Below are positions 1 to 5,561 of a stretch of 5,581 nucleotides of DNA, one piece after another; the stretch's first letter is position 1; each line of letters opens with the position of its first letter. Location of the stretch: contig JAEWYT010000045.1 of NCBI GenBank assembly GCA_023458595.1, positions 1-5,581 of the forward strand, written 5' to 3'. This stretch comes from Pseudomonadota bacterium. Its GTDB lineage: Bacteria > Pseudomonadota > Alphaproteobacteria > Rhizobiales > Tepidamorphaceae. Below the pieces are notes generated by a model that was not told the origin of the DNA, ran no database searches, and worked only from the letters and a program-made list of their open reading frames with translations. Both the position numbers and the translations under genes were made by a program.

Positions 1-83
1 CCCGCCGGCCCGCCCCCCCCCCCCCCCCCCCGCTCCGCATCTTCGTTCCGTTCGGACGCTTTACGTCCTCCGGCCGACAGACC
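1..83. other. Left edge: C homopolymer and short 3' flank of the binding-protein gene
   Basis: Positions 13-31 are 19 consecutive C residues, preceded by a C/G-only stretch. This mirrors the G runs at the right edge and is more likely a sequencing or assembly artefact than biology. The flank after the stop codon of the neighbouring gene contains a small dyad, GGACG at 54-58 and CGTCC at 64-68 around a 5-base loop. No T tract follows it on the minus strand, so it is not called a terminator. No following gene is visible before the edge. Confidence 0.7.
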
Positions 84-1316
84 CTACTTCTTGACGAGCG
101 AACAGGTGGACTGATCGATCGGCAGGAACGCCTGCTCGGCGGGGATGGTGGCCAGCAGCTTGTAGTAGTCCCACGGTGCCTCCGACTCGTCCGGCTTCTT
201 GACTTCGAACAGATACATCTCGTGCATCATGCGCCCGTCCTCGCGGATGCTGCCGTTCTTGTAGAACACGTCGTTGACGGGCATCTCGCGCATCTTCGCC
301 ATGACGGCCTGCGTCTCGTCGGTCCCGGCCGCCTCGACGGCCCTGAGATAGTGGAGAACCGACGAATACGTGCCGGTCTGCAGCATGTTGGGCATCGCAT
401 TCATCTTCTCGAAGAAGCGCTTCGACCAGGCCCGCGTCTCGTCGTTCAGGTCCCAGTACGACGCCTCCGTGATGGTGAGCCCCTGCGCCTCGGCCAGCCC
501 GAGGCCATGGACGTCGTTGATGAAGCCGGCCAGCGTCGCCAGCTTCTGGCCGCCCTGCGCGATGCCGAACTGTGCCGACTGCTTGATCGAGTTGATCGCG
601 TCCGCACCGGCGTTCGCCAGCGCCACCACCTTCGCCTGCGAGCCCTGGGCCGTCAGCAGTGCGGAGGCGAAGTCGGTAGTTCCCACCGGGAGGCGCGTAT
701 TGCCCAGTATCTTGCCGCCGGCGGTGGTCACGACATCGGAAGTGTCCTTCTCGAGGCTGTGCCCGAATGCGTAGTCGGCGGTTATGAAGTACCAGCTGTC
801 GAAGCCCTGCTTGACGAGCGCGCTTCCCGTGCTGTGGGCGATCGCATGGGTATCGTAGGCCCAATGGATCACGTAGGGGCCGCAGGCGTCATTGGTGATC
901 CGCATCGAACCGGGCGAACTCAATGTCAGGATCTTCCCCTTTTCCTTGGCGATCTCGATGACCGCGAGCGCCGGCGACGAGGACGCCACATCCAGGATTG
1001 CGTCCACCTTCTCTTCGTCGAACCACTTGCGCGCAATCGCGGCGCCGATATCCGGCTTGTTCTGATGATCGGCGAACACGACCTCGATCGGCATTCCGAG
1101 TACCGTGCCGCCGAACTCCTCGACTGCCATTCGCGCCGCGGTCACCGCGCCCATGCCGGTGATGTCGGCATAGACGCCGGACATGTCCTCGATAAGGCCG
1201 ATGCGGACGACGCCGTCCGAGATCTTCGCATCCTGGGCAAGCGCGCCCGCGCCAGGCAAGGCGAGGCAGGCGGCGAGCGCTGCGGCGAAAGCCCGCGGGT
1301 ATTTGCGATGTACCAT
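84..1316 (-). CDS. Periplasmic ABC transporter substrate-binding protein, LivJ-like (Peripla_BP_6)
   Basis: This 410-residue protein is predicted to capture a small solute in the periplasm and deliver it to an ABC importer of the hydrophobic/branched-chain amino acid (HAAT) class. The ATG at 1316 is chosen because an AAGGGAGGAA ribosome binding site lies just upstream; an in-frame GTG at 1352 has no such support. Residues 1-27 form a Sec signal peptide: basic MVHRKYPR, an Ala/Leu core, and probable cleavage after ALA (27). A lipobox-like LAAC at 14-17 also exists, but the hydrophobic stretch before it is very short, so signal peptidase I processing is favoured. The mature protein opens with IGLIEDMSGVYAD (39-51), the first beta strand and loop typical of this family. 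VASSSPALAV (110-119) matches the region that contacts ligand in LivJ-type proteins. Cys145 and Cys405 could form a disulfide. Length fits the family. No permease or ATPase gene is in view; they may lie past the left edge. The ligand cannot be read from sequence: relatives bind amino acids, amides, or aromatic and aliphatic acids. Family assignment is firm, substrate unknown. Confidence 0.95.
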   Translation of the reverse strand: MVHRKYPRAFAAALAACLALPGAGALAQDAKISDGVVRIGLIEDMSGVYADITGMGAVTAARMAVEEFGGTVLGMPIEVVFADHQNKPDIGAAIARKWFDEEKVDAILDVASSSPALAVIEIAKEKGKILTLSSPGSMRITNDACGPYVIHWAYDTHAIAHSTGSALVKQGFDSWYFITADYAFGHSLEKDTSDVVTTAGGKILGNTRLPVGTTDFASALLTAQGSQAKVVALANAGADAINSIKQSAQFGIAQGGQKLATLAGFINDVHGLGLAEAQGLTITEASYWDLNDETRAWSKRFFEKMNAMPNMLQTGTYSSVLHYLRAVEAAGTDETQAVMAKMREMPVNDVFYKNGSIREDGRMMHEMYLFEVKKPDESEAPWDYYKLLATIPAEQAFLPIDQSTCSLVKK

Positions 1317-1320
1317 GAAG

Positions 1321-1330
1321 TTCCTCCCTT
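1321..1330 (-). promoter_or_regulatory. Strong ribosome binding site that fixes the binding-protein start
   Basis: Read on the minus strand this is AAGGGAGGAA. Its GGAGG core ends 6 bases before the ATG at 1316. It decides between that ATG and the upstream in-frame GTG at 1352, and suggests efficient translation, as expected for an abundant periplasmic protein. Confidence 0.85.
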
Positions 1331-1335
1331 TTTTC

Positions 1336-1350
1336 GGAGCTTTCCGCTCC
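1336..1350 (-). other. Leader hairpin next to the ribosome binding site
   Basis: GGAGC (1336-1340) and GCTCC (1346-1350) are perfect 5-base arms around a 5-base loop. On the minus-strand transcript the hairpin ends 5 bases before the AAGGGAGGAA site, with an A-rich linker between. The flank is A-rich rather than U-rich, so it is not an intrinsic terminator. It could stabilise the mRNA 5' end or affect ribosome access, but a short GC stem can arise by chance. Confidence 0.35.
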
Positions 1351-1423
1351 ACTCAAGCGGCCGAAGCAAAGGCCCTTGAACAGGAGGTTAGGCATTCGAG
1401 GAACGGACGGACAATGTTGCGGA

Positions 1424-1452
1424 ATCATAGCCGGAGACATGTCCAGTGTTGA
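1424..1452 (-). promoter_or_regulatory. Putative sigma70-type promoter of the LivJ-like gene
   Basis: On the minus strand, TCAACA (1452-1447, 4 of 6 matches to TTGACA) is followed after exactly 17 bases by TATGAT (1429-1424, 5 of 6 matches to TATAAT). Transcription would start near 1417, giving a leader of about 100 bases before the ATG at 1316. The -35 box lies inside the palindrome at 1443-1463, so a protein bound there would compete with RNA polymerase. No start site has been measured; this rests on box match and spacing. Confidence 0.5.
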
Positions 1453-1463
1453 TTCATCACTGG
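1443..1463. promoter_or_regulatory. Operator-like 21-base palindrome over the -35 box
   Basis: The outer arms CCAGTG (1443-1448) and CACTGG (1458-1463) are perfectly complementary. Between them the inner TGA (1450-1452) and TCA (1454-1456) are also symmetric about the central base 1453. Nine of ten base pairs match; only 1449/1457 breaks symmetry. This size and symmetry fit a dimeric DNA-binding protein. Because it covers the predicted -35 box, repression is the likely mode. The candidate binder is the adjacent winged-helix/solute-binding fusion, but that pairing is inference. An 8-base palindrome GACATGTC (1436-1443) abuts it. Confidence 0.6.
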
Positions 1464-1762
1464 TTCGCGGCAGCGTCGGCATATCCACGGCGAATTGGGC
1501 GCCAGGCGGTCTACCATCGGCACAAGCGACATGATCCCTGCGCCTGCACCGGCGAGCGCAGCCGGACGAAAGGCTTCGCCGCAGAGAACGAGCCGGCGGG
1601 CCGGAGAGCCGAGGAATATCTCGTCTCCGTTGTCGAGCAGGATCGAAGGGCCGGCGTCACCGGCAGGGGCACCCGCCGCCGGGGCTTAGGCGCCCCATCA
1701 GGCTCGAGGAACGAGTTGTGGCAGCCCGGCGGCGCGCCCGCAGGACCGGCGGCAGGCCGCGG

Positions 1763-3493
1763 CTAGTAGCGTCCGGCGCGGCGCATCACCTTGTCCACCT
1801 CGTCCTGAGCCAGCGCCAGCGCCTCGTTCACCGTCAGTTCGCCGGAGAGGGCCGAGTGGATCCGGTTGCCCAGGACGAACTCGATCTCGCGGTACTCCGG
1901 CACCGGCGGCCTCTGCCAGGTGCACAGCATGCCGCGCTTGGCGAGGGTGTCGACGAAGCGCACGATGGGCGATGTGGCGGCGACCTCGGGATCCGCCGCG
2001 ATGCTGAAGCGGGGGGCGACCGGCAGCCCGTTGGTGGCATGCTTCTTCATCGCCTCGGGGGAGGCCATCCACGAAATGGCCTTGAACGCCAGGCGCGCGC
2101 GCTCCTCGGGCACATTGGCCGGGATCGCCAGAAGAAAGCCGCCGATCGGGTTGTTGCTGACGCCGAACGAGGCTTTCGGCTGCGGAATGAACCGCGTCCG
2201 CCGCTTGACCACCGAGCGGACGTCGCTTTCGAAGCGGGATGCGCGCATCGTCCAGCAGTAGGTCATGGCGACCTCGCCGTTCAGGAACGCCGAAATGCGC
2301 CGATCCCAGTCCATCTGGAGGATGTCGGGCGGAGATATCTCGACCAGCCGGCGCAGATAGTCCATGACGAGACGCGCCTCGTCGCAGTCGATCCGCGGGC
2401 GCATCTGATCGCCGCTCAGCGCGGGAAGCTCGTGCAGCCGGCGCGCGCCCTGAAGATTGAGGATCGAGGCGCTGCAGCAGCCCATCAGGATCATGAAGGT
2501 CGAGGCGATCGGCATCCCGCGCGCCCCGTTCCAGGCAATACCGTAGAACTCCCTCGCCGGGTCGTGCAGGCGCCGGCCGATTTCGACGACGTGGTCGAAG
2601 GTTCTGGGCGGCTCGTGGCCATGCAGCTCGAACAGGTCTCGCCGGACCGCCATCGCCTCGATCGTCACATAGATCGGGATCCCGAACTGCTGGCCGTTCC
2701 ACTGGCCCGTCGACCAGACCGCCGGGTGATAGTCCAGGGGCTGGATGTTCTCCTCGGTGATGAAGGTGTCCAGCCGGTGCAACTGCCCGGCATCGGCAAA
2801 CTCGCCCAGCCAGGGCACGTTCAGCGCGACGACGTCGTATTCCGCCCGGTCCGCGCCGAGGCCGACCTTAAGCTCCGAATAGAGCGCAGGCAGCAACTTA
2901 AGCGCAAAGCTCCGGCGCGAGCCGAGGTTGTTCCGGTAGTCCGACCACATGTTGCGCATGGCCGCGAAGTAGTTGTCGTCGTTGACGAGGAATCTCAGCG
3001 GCTCGTTGCTGCTGGCGACCTTGAACTGAAGAGGCGGGACGGCGGCGATGTCGCGGGCGTAGTCGGCACCGCCGAAATAGAACTCATCCGCGTCCTCGTC
3101 TCCACGTACGCCGACGGTACGCGCCAGCAGGGACTTCATCCTGGTCACATAGGCGGTGAAGTCCGCCAGAAGCCGGGCGCTCGGCAGCAGGAAAAAGGAC
3201 TTCTGCGTCTTGCTGCGGAACTTGCGGTCGATCAGGCCGGCCTCGATCAGGGCGTGGACGCGCCGCTGGGCGGTACCGTAGGGAATCCCGGAAACCTGGA
3301 TCAGGGAACTGATGGTGATGGGATCGCCCGAGATGTAGCCCCTGATCAGAAAGGCGACCATCCGCCAGTCCGGGTCGGACTGGCCGACATGGACCTTCTC
3401 GTCGAACTCGCACCGGATCCGCTCGAGAAGATGGAGGATCCTGAGGTACTCGAGATCGCTCAGGTTGCCGGTGGCCAGATCCGGTTCGGTCAC
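1763..3493 (-). CDS. Winged helix-turn-helix fused to a family-1 solute-binding domain (putative sensor-regulator)
   Basis: This 576-residue protein appears to be a cytoplasmic transcription regulator whose sensor is a sugar-type periplasmic-binding fold. Residues about 41-105 read as a MarR-like winged helix: a helix with ISSLIQVSG (61-69), a recognition helix PYGTAQRRVHALIEAG (71-86), then a wing through GLIDRKFRSKTQKSFFLL (86-103). A linker with a possible helix (about 105-160) leads to an SBP_bac_1-type domain from about 164 to the end. Landmarks there are YDVVALNVPWLGEFADAG (219-236), FGIPIYVTIEAMAVRRDLF (270-288), FLNGEVAMTYCW (403-414), and PIGGFLLAIPAN (449-460) followed by WMASPEAM (475-482). 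There is no signal peptide or membrane segment, so export is unlikely. The GTG at 3493 is the only usable start: the frame is open upstream to a stop at 3662-3664 without another ATG, GTG or TTG. No strong ribosome binding site precedes it. Automated annotation would probably call it simply an extracellular solute-binding protein, missing the N-terminal domain. Domain boundaries are by eye. DNA target and ligand are unknown. Confidence 0.85.
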   Translation of the reverse strand: MTEPDLATGNLSDLEYLRILHLLERIRCEFDEKVHVGQSDPDWRMVAFLIRGYISGDPITISSLIQVSGIPYGTAQRRVHALIEAGLIDRKFRSKTQKSFFLLPSARLLADFTAYVTRMKSLLARTVGVRGDEDADEFYFGGADYARDIAAVPPLQFKVASSNEPLRFLVNDDNYFAAMRNMWSDYRNNLGSRRSFALKLLPALYSELKVGLGADRAEYDVVALNVPWLGEFADAGQLHRLDTFITEENIQPLDYHPAVWSTGQWNGQQFGIPIYVTIEAMAVRRDLFELHGHEPPRTFDHVVEIGRRLHDPAREFYGIAWNGARGMPIASTFMILMGCCSASILNLQGARRLHELPALSGDQMRPRIDCDEARLVMDYLRRLVEISPPDILQMDWDRRISAFLNGEVAMTYCWTMRASRFESDVRSVVKRRTRFIPQPKASFGVSNNPIGGFLLAIPANVPEERARLAFKAISWMASPEAMKKHATNGLPVAPRFSIAADPEVAATSPIVRFVDTLAKRGMLCTWQRPPVPEYREIEFVLGNRIHSALSGELTVNEALALAQDEVDKVMRRAGRY

Positions 3494-4256
3494 GGTCGAT
3501 ACCCCGCCAGACTGGGGCGAAGGAAGCTCGCGGACAGCGCAAGGGGCGGCTTGCGGCGGCGGCCTCGTTTCGTCGGCGGGACGGTCCGGAACGGGTTCTC
3601 TGCCCGGCGCGTGGCTGCGATCTCGGCCGGCCGGGAAAGAACAAAGGGTGCGTCGGCGCGTTTACGGTGCATGAGCAACGCCACCAGGATCGTGTCGCGA
3701 CGGGCACATGCTGTGTGGCCAACTCGGCCCGAAGAAGCGGATGCAGGTCCACCGTATACACTGGCGGCGGGTTGATATGGGAGATCGCGGCGCAACTCAG
3801 GCGCCCGGTGAGACAATCAGCCGCGAACCCCGGCGCGACGGCCGACACACCGGTTGTCGGGCTGCGGAGCCACGATGCCCCGCAGTCCCATGCCGTCGCG
3901 GACGGGCCGACGCGCGCGCACGATCGCCAGCCACGCGTGCATCGGCCGCCTCACGTGTCGCCGCGCGTCCGGGAAGGACCGTCGGCGGAGCCTGTCGCCC
4001 CCGCGCCGAGGGCCCCCGTGGCCGTCTCGGCATGTGTAGCGGCATCGCTGCCCGAGCTTGCGAGGTCACAGGCCGCTCCATCCCTTGGATGCCGGGCATG
4101 CCAACCCCGATCGCCGCGGCGCCGAGACAGCAGCACGCCCAGGAAATGTCTCGTCTTCACAACCCCCGGCCGACGCATTCTCCGGCCTATGCGAACCCAC
4201 TGCACCTCAACCGGGAGACGCCGCGTCGCCGCGATCGGCCCCGCCTGACCCGAAAG
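3494..4256. other. 763-base region with no convincing gene
   Basis: This spacer lies between the start of the fusion regulator and the stop of the flavin enzyme, so it should contain the regulator's promoter; I could not find convincing -35/-10 boxes. Open frames on both strands give Arg/Pro/Ala-rich, low-structure translations typical of GC-rich noncoding DNA. The least implausible is a 60-codon minus-strand frame starting at the ATG 3672-3670 and ending in TGA at 3492-3490, which overlaps the regulator's GTG as GTGA. It is basic (a GRRRKPP segment) and has no good ribosome binding site. A dyad sits at 3749-3764, and a CTGCGG/CCGCAG inverted repeat with a 12-base loop at 3862-3885. No tRNA or terminator was recognised. 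Confidence 0.55.
3749..3764. promoter_or_regulatory. Imperfect dyad upstream of the regulator gene, sharing a half-site with the other operator
   Basis: The 16 bases have symmetric CCA/TGG ends around a GTATAC core, with two mismatched pairs per half. On the minus strand it begins CCAGTGT, the same 7 bases that open the palindrome at 1443-1463 on the plus strand. It lies about 256 bases before the regulator's GTG. If real, it would suggest autoregulation, but the match covers only one half-site and is weak evidence. Confidence 0.25.
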
Positions 4257-4261
4257 TCAGG
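4244..4261 (-). terminator. Stem-loop across the stop codon of the flavin enzyme gene
   Basis: CCTGAC (4244-4249) and GTCAGG (4256-4261) form a perfect 6-base stem around a 6-base loop. On the minus-strand transcript the loop reads UUUCGG, which can fold as a UUCG-type tetraloop closed by a U-G pair. The stem includes the TGA stop (4259-4257). No U tract follows, so a classical intrinsic terminator is not shown; it may instead protect the mRNA 3' end or assist termination. Confidence 0.35.
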
Positions 4262-5360
4262 AGTCTGCGAAAACCCAGGGGCGGAACTTCGGCTGGGCGG
4301 CGAAATACTTCCCTGGATACTGGGTCTCGGCACCGAGCTCCGTTGCCGCGTGCCACGCCCAGCGCGGGTCGTAGAGCGCGCCGCGGCCGATCTTGACCAG
4401 ATCGGCCTTGCCCGAGGCGATGATGTCGTCGGCGACCTTCGGATCGGCGATCAGGCCGACAGTCGATGTGGTCACCCCGGCCTCGCGCTTGACCTTCTCG
4501 GCCATCGGCGCCTGATAGGCGACGCCGAACGGCGGCTTCTGGCGCGGATCGAGCCCGCCACCGGAGATGTCGACGTAGTCGATGCCACGCTCCTTCAGCG
4601 CCTTGGCCAGGACCACGGCCTCGTCCGGGGTGAAGCCCTCGCCCTCGACGTAGTCGGTGGCCGAGACGCGGGCGCCGATCGGCTTGTTCAGCGGCCAGCG
4701 GGCGCGGATTGCCTCGAACACCTCCAGCACGAAGCGCATCCGGTTCTCGAGGCTGCCGCCATATTCGTCCTCGCGCTTGTTGGTGATCGGCGACAGAAAC
4801 TGATTCATCAGGTAGCCGTGGCCGCCGTGCAGCTCGATCAGGTCGAACCCGATGTGCTCGCAACGATCGACCGCCGCGACGAAGTCGTCCTTGATCTTCT
4901 GAAGGTCGTCCCTGGTGGCTTCGCGCGGCGTGTGCCAGTTCTCCGCGTAGGGAACGGCCGAGGGCGCGATGGTTTCCCATGCGCCCTGCTCGGCGGTCAG
5001 GGGCAGGCCGTCCTTCGCCGGCGGCAGGGTCGATCCCTTGCGCCCGGCATGGCCCAGCTGCACGCCGATAGCGGCGACGCCGAACTTCTTGCAGAAGTCG
5101 ACGACGCGCTTCCAGGCGGCCTCGTTGTCGTCGCTGTAGATGCCTGCACATTGCAGCGAGATCCGCCCCTCCGGCGATACGTCCGTCATCTCGGTCAGCA
5201 CGAGCCCGGCCGCCCCCATCGAGAGCGAGCCGTAGTGCATCAGGTGCCAGTCGTTCACGTTGCCGTCCTCGGACTGGTACTGGCACATCGGGGAGATCAC
5301 GATGCGGTTGTTAAGCTGCAGGTCGCGCAGCTTGAGCGGAGAAAACAGCGAATTGCTCAT
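4257..5360 (-). CDS. Old Yellow Enzyme, YqjM/XenA-class NAD(P)H:flavin oxidoreductase (ene-reductase)
   Basis: This 367-residue cytoplasmic FMN enzyme is predicted to use NAD(P)H to reduce activated C=C bonds, and often nitro groups, in electrophiles such as enones, quinones or xenobiotics. From the ATG at 5360 the N-terminus NNRIVISPMCQYQS (17-30) places Cys26 and Tyr28 exactly where YqjM (NamA) has its redox-tuning Cys26 and Tyr28. QLGHAGRKG (101-109) supplies the flavin-contacting Gln101 and Lys108. HGGHGYLMNQFLSP (178-191) carries the substrate-binding His178 and His181 plus Tyr183. NRMRF (206-210), ARVSATDY and KIGRGAL (323-329, phosphate binding) complete the TIM-barrel pattern. The C-terminal FRPW (359-362) resembles the segment that in this class reaches into the partner subunit's active site. 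Length is nearer XenA (about 363) than YqjM (338). An upstream in-frame TTG at 5429 would add 23 unconserved residues; the ATG has an AAGGAG site. A stem-loop spans the stop. The natural substrate is unknown, and the 763-base gap argues against cotranscription with the next gene. Confidence 0.96.
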   Translation of the reverse strand: MSNSLFSPLKLRDLQLNNRIVISPMCQYQSEDGNVNDWHLMHYGSLSMGAAGLVLTEMTDVSPEGRISLQCAGIYSDDNEAAWKRVVDFCKKFGVAAIGVQLGHAGRKGSTLPPAKDGLPLTAEQGAWETIAPSAVPYAENWHTPREATRDDLQKIKDDFVAAVDRCEHIGFDLIELHGGHGYLMNQFLSPITNKREDEYGGSLENRMRFVLEVFEAIRARWPLNKPIGARVSATDYVEGEGFTPDEAVVLAKALKERGIDYVDISGGGLDPRQKPPFGVAYQAPMAEKVKREAGVTTSTVGLIADPKVADDIIASGKADLVKIGRGALYDPRWAWHAATELGAETQYPGKYFAAQPKFRPWVFADS

Positions 5361-5371
5361 GGCGTCCGATG

Positions 5372-5377
5372 CTCCTT
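5372..5377 (-). promoter_or_regulatory. Ribosome binding site of the flavin enzyme
   Basis: Read on the minus strand this is AAGGAG, 11 bases before the ATG at 5360. The spacing is slightly long but usable. It supports this ATG over the upstream in-frame TTG at 5429. Confidence 0.65.
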
Positions 5378-5410
5378 GGGCTTTGCTTTGGACTATGCGG
5401 GCACTCGGCC

Positions 5411-5427
5411 GGCGGGATACGCCCGCC
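5411..5427. promoter_or_regulatory. GC-rich inverted repeat upstream of the flavin enzyme
   Basis: GGCGGG (5411-5416) and CCCGCC (5422-5427) are perfect arms around a 5-base centre, 51-67 bases before the start codon. It could be an operator or a leader hairpin. GC-only arms arise easily by chance in DNA of this composition, so support is weak. Confidence 0.25.
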
Positions 5428-5430
5428 AAT

Positions 5431-5453
5431 CGACAATGCCGGCTCGGTTGTCG
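5431..5453. promoter_or_regulatory. CGACAA/TTGTCG inverted repeat upstream of the flavin enzyme
   Basis: CGACAA (5431-5436) and TTGTCG (5448-5453) are perfect inverted 6-base arms separated by 11 bases, a spacing that puts half-sites on the same DNA face. A second dyad, CTCGG (5443-5447) and CCGAG (5454-5458), overlaps it. The site lies 71-93 bases before the start codon, where a repressor of this gene could act. No clear -35/-10 pair was found nearby. Confidence 0.35.
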
Positions 5454-5497
5454 CCGAGATTCCTATTCGTCCCCTCCGGCAGGGAACAGGGCAGGGT

Positions 5498-5512
5498 TAT
5501 CCGCAGCGGATA
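5498..5512. promoter_or_regulatory. 15-base perfect palindrome upstream of the flavin enzyme
   Basis: TATCCGC (5498-5504) and GCGGATA (5506-5512) are perfectly complementary arms around a single central A. It lies about 138 bases before the start codon. The mixed-base arms make chance less likely than for GC-only repeats. Enzymes of this family are often controlled by electrophile-sensing TetR- or MarR-type repressors, whose sites look like this. No such regulator gene is in the window; one could lie past the right edge. Confidence 0.45.
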
Positions 5513-5561
5513 TTCTGCACCCCTCCCCTGACGGCGCGGACCCGCCAGGCGAGGGCCAGGC

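Larger units (their letters stand above)
1317..1762. other. Intergenic spacer upstream of the LivJ-like gene
   Basis: This 446-base spacer separates the stop of the regulator-like gene from the start of the binding protein. The part nearest the binding-protein gene holds the ribosome binding site, a leader hairpin, a putative promoter and a palindrome. The rest (about 1464-1762) holds no confident gene. A dyad GGGGC/GCCCC at 1681-1696 lies 67 bases past the upstream gene's stop but lacks a T tract. The minus strand is open from 1685 to 1425 (86 codons) with fairly protein-like composition, but its first ATG is at 1532 and has only a weak ribosome binding site. That frame also runs through the proposed promoter, so I do not call it a gene. 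Confidence 0.6.

Noticed and set aside
54..68. Hairpin GGACG/CGTCC after the binding-protein gene as an intrinsic terminator
   Set aside because: Only a 5-base stem and no T tract on the minus strand.
61..864. A 267-codon minus-strand frame inside the LivJ-like gene
   Set aside because: Different frame of the same strand with Arg/Gly-rich translation; the overlapping frame has a signal peptide and family motifs.
1317..1352. An upstream GTG start (1352) for the binding protein
   Set aside because: It would put 12 extra residues before the signal peptide and translate the leader hairpin and ribosome binding site; the ATG at 1316 is better placed.
1681..1696. GGGGC/GCCCC dyad after the regulator gene as a terminator
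   Set aside because: Short GC-only stem with no T tract; likely by chance in this composition.
1718..3775. A 685-codon plus-strand open frame antisense to the regulator gene
   Set aside because: Long antisense frames are expected opposite a GC-rich gene; the translation is Arg/His/Asp-rich without domain signatures, while the minus-strand frame matches known families.
3667..4248. A 193-codon plus-strand frame in the long spacer
   Set aside because: Low-complexity Arg/Pro/Ala/Ser-rich translation, no ribosome binding site or motif recognised.
3708..5531. A 607-codon plus-strand open frame opposite the flavin enzyme
   Set aside because: Shadow of the Old Yellow Enzyme gene; no recognisable domain, and the minus strand has catalytic motifs and a ribosome binding site.
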